Assembly: GCA_019426215.1 (NCBI GenBank)
Contig: CM033394.1
Coordinates: forward strand, 47,986,423 to 48,050,422
Length of the DNA: 64,000 nucleotides
Direction of reading: 5' to 3'
Origin: Buddleja alternifolia
Taxonomy: Eukaryota; Streptophyta; Magnoliopsida; Lamiales; Scrophulariaceae
In this document: positions 60,050 to 64,000 of the stretch, piece by piece
How the letters are laid out: each line of letters starts with the position of its first letter
Numbering within the stretch: position 1 is the stretch's first letter
Notes under the pieces: model-generated
Seen by the model: only the letters and a program-made list of their open reading frames with translations
Told to the model about the DNA's origin: nothing
Databases searched by the model: none
Translations under genes and position numbers: made by a program

Positions 60050-60990
60050 TTAAAGAAACTGATGAAAGTGTGTATGTGAAGGAAACAGAGAGATAGAGAG
60101 AAGTGAACAATCACTAATTCTTCATCCTTCAAATAATTCCATTCCTTCAATCCATTATTTCTTTTCTCAATTTCTCCACAACACCTACAAATTTACCCCA
60201 GATCAAGCATTTTTAAAAGGGTTCCAATTTTGAAATCTTTAAAATCAAGTGTCAAAAAAACTTGATCCCACTTTAAATCAACCGACTTTAAAACTGCTAG
60301 TGAAAGACTAAAAGATGTAACCATTTCTGCAGTAAATTTCATTAAATCAATTCGCAATATTTCCCTAAACCCTTTTACAATTTCCACCATATAAATGAAT
60401 CAAAGGAAGAATCCGAAAATTTCCACCATATAAATGTTTATTAAAGATAACCCTTGATAACCCATTTCACAAGCAGATAATTTTTGAACCCTTGATAACC
60501 CATTTCACAAGCAGATAATTTTTGATTTTCTGTCAAGCAAATTCAACCTTTTCACAAAGAGAGAGATTACAAGGAAAGAGATTGCAAGGATTTGTGTTGG
60601 CCGGCCGCCATGATAGCGGCGGCGAAGGAAGCGCCGGTGGCCGGTGGCGGAGGAAGCGACGGACGACGGCGGTGGTGGGTGGCGACCGGCGTGCTGCTTC
60701 TGAAATCTGCTTGTGGTTTTTTAGGTTTTGAAATCTGCTTCTGATTTCTGAATCTGAAACTGAAAGGAACGCGTTTAAGGCATTTTATGGGTTTACTCCG
60801 GGTCTGCTTCGGGTCATGGACCCACGGGTAGGCATTGGGTACGAACCCGAACGGGACCCGGACAACTTAAATCTATCGGGTCCGGTTCGGGTCTGGGTCT
60901 CATACCCTAATGACTGGGCCTGGGCCGGGTCTGAGCAGCAGTTACTGGGCCTGGGCCTGGGTAATGCCTACCCAATGCCAGGCCTAGCTC
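60050..60990. other. hAT upstream region with GC-rich tract
   Basis: A GC-rich stretch (60598-60700, ggccggccgcc and gcggcggcg repeats) lies in otherwise AT-rich DNA. A second G/C-rich stretch (60825-60990) carries gggtaggcattgggta and, inverted, taatgcctacccaatgcc, and ends ggcctag. Such G/C-rich subterminal repeats are common at plant hAT ends, so this is probably the right end of the element. I found no matching left end. Confidence 0.4.
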
Positions 60991-60993
60991 ATA

Positions 60994-61303
60994 GGATACT
61001 TTTGGTCCCACATTTTCAATGTTAGTATCAATTTAGTCCCTCATATTTAAATCGTGACTTTAGCATCTCTAGTGTTTGTATTTGGTTTCATTTAAGTTTT
61101 TTTGGACATGTTTACTCTTAAATGTGAGAATGTATTGCTCATATGAAAGGACTTGAATGAAACTAAATATAAGGGAAAATATATTTAAAAAGAATTAAAT
61201 GAAATTAAATTAGAACATTAGCGGTGCTAAACTCACAAATTAAACATGCAAGACTCAAGTCATACTAACAGAAAACATAGGGGACCAAAAGTGACATTTC
61301 CCC
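60994..61303. mobile_element. Small fold-back element
   Basis: The inverted arms share ggatacttttggtccc / ggggaccaaaagtgacattt, ttagtatcaa / catactaac and gactttagcatctctagtg / acattagcggtgctaaactc. The ends are approximate and no duplication is recognised. Confidence 0.5.
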
Positions 61304-62435
61304 TAATATAAATGATATATATAAACATGTAAGCACATAATCTATTAACGAATATAACATAATTAAAGATTAAGAAAGAGCTAATGGACGTCTAATTAAC
61401 GAAATATGGACATTAAACTAATTTGTAAAAAGAACAATTGATTAAAAAATCACAATAAAATGATGTGTGAAAGTAATATTTTGATATATTATTAAAAATT
61501 TAGTATAAGTCTTTCAAAAACTATATCATTAAATATATGGGCTTTCACTGTCATAAAAAAAACACATATAGAAAATTATCTTTTGTATGTTTTTTATAAT
61601 GATCCTCAATTTTCTCCATCAACACAATATATATTTAATCAATTAAAAAAATAAATATAAATTATGACGTCAACCATAATATATATTTGTACTGCAAAAT
61701 TTGTCCTTTCCAAGTTCAAGCAAATTAAGTTTGCTTTCATCTTCTTCTTTCCTATTGATGAACAACTTGTTCTTACATTACTTTACATCCGATCATTATC
61801 TATAGTAAGTATGTTGTGTAGTCTTAATATATAGCTTACTATTGTAGATATCTTAAAGAGTACAATACGGTTTACTACATTGAACAACATCCATTGCATT
61901 GCATCAACCCCCCCCCCCCCCCAAAAAAAAAAAATCCATTTGTCATATCATTTACCCCATCTTTATTATGTAAATTGTCTCAAACATTATTTTTATGTTT
62001 ACTATTTCTTTTTTCTTTTTACTTCTTACAAATACGTTAATTAAATAAAAAAAATATTAACATATTGAACCTCTAACTGTAATATTGTTCTATTTTATTT
62101 ATTAGTCTTATTTAACCATATTATGCAGTTAGATTTAAAGAAAAATCAAGAGATGTAACTTAATATCTTATCTTAAAATGGTATACATGTAATATATTAA
62201 GAAAACACTCAGTTTATATTTTTGATCTTTTACTGTTAACACGTGCAAGATTTGAAAAGCAAAATCTCAATAATGATTCACACATATATTTTTAATAGTA
62301 GAATCAAATCAATCGACCAATAAATTCCACACTTGACTTTGAGTTGGGACTTTGGCATTGACTTAAAGTCTTCCTTCGACCCAAAGTATACTCCAGGGAA
62401 AAGAAATACTCTTATCTCAAGAAACTTCCATATAA
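61304..62435. other. AT-rich intergenic, no gene seen
   Basis: Only short AT-rich sequence, including a C-run followed by an A-run at 61909-61935. A minus ORF at 62278-62487 has no recognisable motif. Confidence 0.5.
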
Positions 62436-63050
62436 ATGAGTATTTCTTTTTAGTAAAAGAATAAAAAACACAATACATATTTATCATGCAACTAATCTAC
62501 CATATATGCACTAATATTCTTTTATTTCAATTCTACGATGATATCAGTTGCTACGTACATTTACATCAATGCAATTGAATGTTTTTTGGAAAAGGATACT
62601 TTCTTCTGTTTAATGTTCTTGGTTTTACAGTATAATATCTCATACTCTCAGGTTCAGGATTAATCCATAAAGATACTTTCAGTACCAAACATCGTAATTA
62701 TTCCCAATCTAATCTATTAACTTCATATAAGCATGATAAATATAATCGTAATATGAAAATAAACTTGTTTTTTATTCACTAACAACTCGTTTAATTAGTA
62801 GATTCATACTTTATCAGATGTTAGCAAATCAATATTTGTCCGCTTATGGTTTCCTTAGAAATATTTAAACATAACGTTCAACATAAAATCCAAGCTATCA
62901 ATTTTGTGTAGAAGTCTTTTTTTTCTTTCTAATTATCTTGTGTAAAAGTAAATCCCAAAATTTCTTTATGCTAGTTATTGTGTACAATTGGAACTTATGT
63001 TTGTGGTGGAGTATTAGGCAATGATATGTTTAAATGATTTGGGGTCATTT
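62436..63050 (+). repeat. Direct repeat, right copy (about 615 bp)
   Basis: Same orientation and order as 57857-58465. The two copies bracket the hAT remnant at a spacing of about 4.6 kb. This suggests a segmental duplication, or two copies of one unidentified element. Confidence 0.75.
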
Positions 63051-63424
63051 CATAAATATATGAAGTTAGAGTTTGTTTTTGTAATACACATAGATCTAGC
63101 TAGATGATTCAGAAAATAATAAAAAATGAAATAGATCTACTCAGCCAGCAGGTGGCCAGGTTCCTATATATTCTAATTTCTTCAAAAATTTGTGAGATTA
63201 ACATTACTAATATTTTTATTGTGTGTGCTGATTCCACTGAACAATTAGATTAGATTTTTGTGGTGATTCAATTGTAGAGTCCTAATATAACTATATATAT
63301 TATTATTGTAAATATCTGTAATTTATTATTATAGTTGTTTTTTACTCTTTTGCCCTTAAAAATTGAAATATATAATGATATTTTAGGTACATCAAAAATT
63401 TCAAGAAACCACCCATACTTTTAT
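63051..63424. other. Intergenic, no gene seen
   Basis: AT-rich sequence without recognisable coding or repeat features. Confidence 0.4.
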
Positions 63425-63910
63425 AATAGTAAAGATAAAGACTAGTTTCGAATGTAGCCCAGTTGCAAAAGTTATTGCTGTCACACATACCTAACACAAT
63501 AGATGAAAAAGAGGTACTAAAAAACCACAAGAATTGATCTATAAAGTCTAACCTCACTAGTCCAAATTGGTAAATCGCAAATTTAGTCCCATAAGATATG
63601 GTCATTTTAATTCTAGTACCACGCTTTATATGATTTTTAAAAATCATTCGAACAATTTGAAAAAGTTGCATCGTTGGTCATTTGGTTAAGCAACATTGAT
63701 CCCACTCACACTTTCTTCATTAAAAATGAACGGAAATTAATGGGCAACTCTAACATGGTTGACTCAAAATTGCTACTTGCCCCTTGAGCCATATAGCTTC
63801 TATCAAATACTCTCCGCAACAAATTCTTCTATCAAATACCCTTAAAAAAATTTAAAAATTAACCCCTCGATGCTGGCCACCACCTAGGCCTTGACCCCAC
63901 CACCCAAACA

Positions 63911-63945
<35 letters not shown>

Positions 63946-64000
63946 CCCCTGCCCGCTCAGTCCCCCCTCAAATGTTGGTTTGTTTTTCTTTCTTTATTTT
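63425..64000 (+). repeat. Inverted copy of CRK upstream block
   Basis: Read in reverse complement it matches the CRK-B upstream region around 41690-42200. Examples are gagtatttgatagaagctata, ggggcaagtagcaattttga, and taatttccgttcatttttaatg. A C-run (63914-63943) corresponds to the G-run at 41687-41705. By order, the proximal promoter and a plus-strand CRK should follow beyond 64000. Confidence 0.75.

Noticed and set aside
60522..60731. ORF over a GGC-rich stretch (69 codons)
   Set aside because: Low-complexity GC-rich sequence upstream of a hAT relic. No motif, and no continuation into the transposase frame.
1..64000. tRNA, rRNA or other structured RNA genes
   Set aside because: I saw no cloverleaf with proper A and B boxes and no rRNA-like blocks. 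A covariance-model search would be needed to exclude small RNAs.

Overview
The window looks like nuclear DNA of a flowering plant, most likely a eudicot. Base composition is AT-rich. The genes carry introns bounded by GT..AG. The only host genes I can build are cysteine-rich receptor-like kinases (CRKs: two DUF26/Gnk2 domains, one membrane span, one Ser/Thr kinase). The rest is dominated by Ty1/copia retrotransposons, non-autonomous Mutator-like fold-back elements, CACTA-type MITEs and a hAT transposase relic. Nothing bacterial, viral or organellar was seen. I cannot name the species.

Host layout: a CRK tandem array, every copy on the minus strand. CRK-A has exon 1 at 9790-10546, and its remaining exons lie left of the window. 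CRK-E is a ghost of a 5' end at 19885-20034. CRK-D is a kinase-exon pseudogene at 22633-23685. CRK-B (34727-40051) and CRK-C (49451-52731) each assemble from seven exons, with phases that close, into 646-residue proteins with all kinase landmarks. Upstream DNA is also paralogous: homologous blocks lie at 17427-19870, 40052-42730 and 53200-57830, the last containing a 2.2-kb tandem duplication. An inverted piece at 63425-64000 suggests another CRK on the plus strand just past the right edge.

Mobile layout: intron 1 of CRK-A holds a three-level nest. A roughly 750-bp fold-back element (114-9759) contains Copia-1 (260-9157, plus), which contains Copia-2 (1557-5764, minus). Copia-3 (11674-17426, minus) interrupts the CRK-A upstream region. 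At 23686-33554 three minus-strand elements (Copia-4, -5, -6) lie end to end. Each keeps only its 5' half, as expected if a nested stack lost its common 3' side in one deletion ending inside CRK-D. Copia-7 (44088-48715, plus) sits inside another fold-back element (43300-49278) between CRK-B and CRK-C. The right end (57857-63050) has a hAT transposase relic between two direct repeats of about 610 bp.

All retroelement reading frames are broken, although several elements have nearly identical LTRs. The two complete CRK genes are the only clearly functional coding units. Several MITEs and fold-backs sit in CRK introns or promoters and differ between paralogues. They therefore date the duplications and could contribute to regulatory differences. 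All comparisons were made by eye, and identities are approximate.
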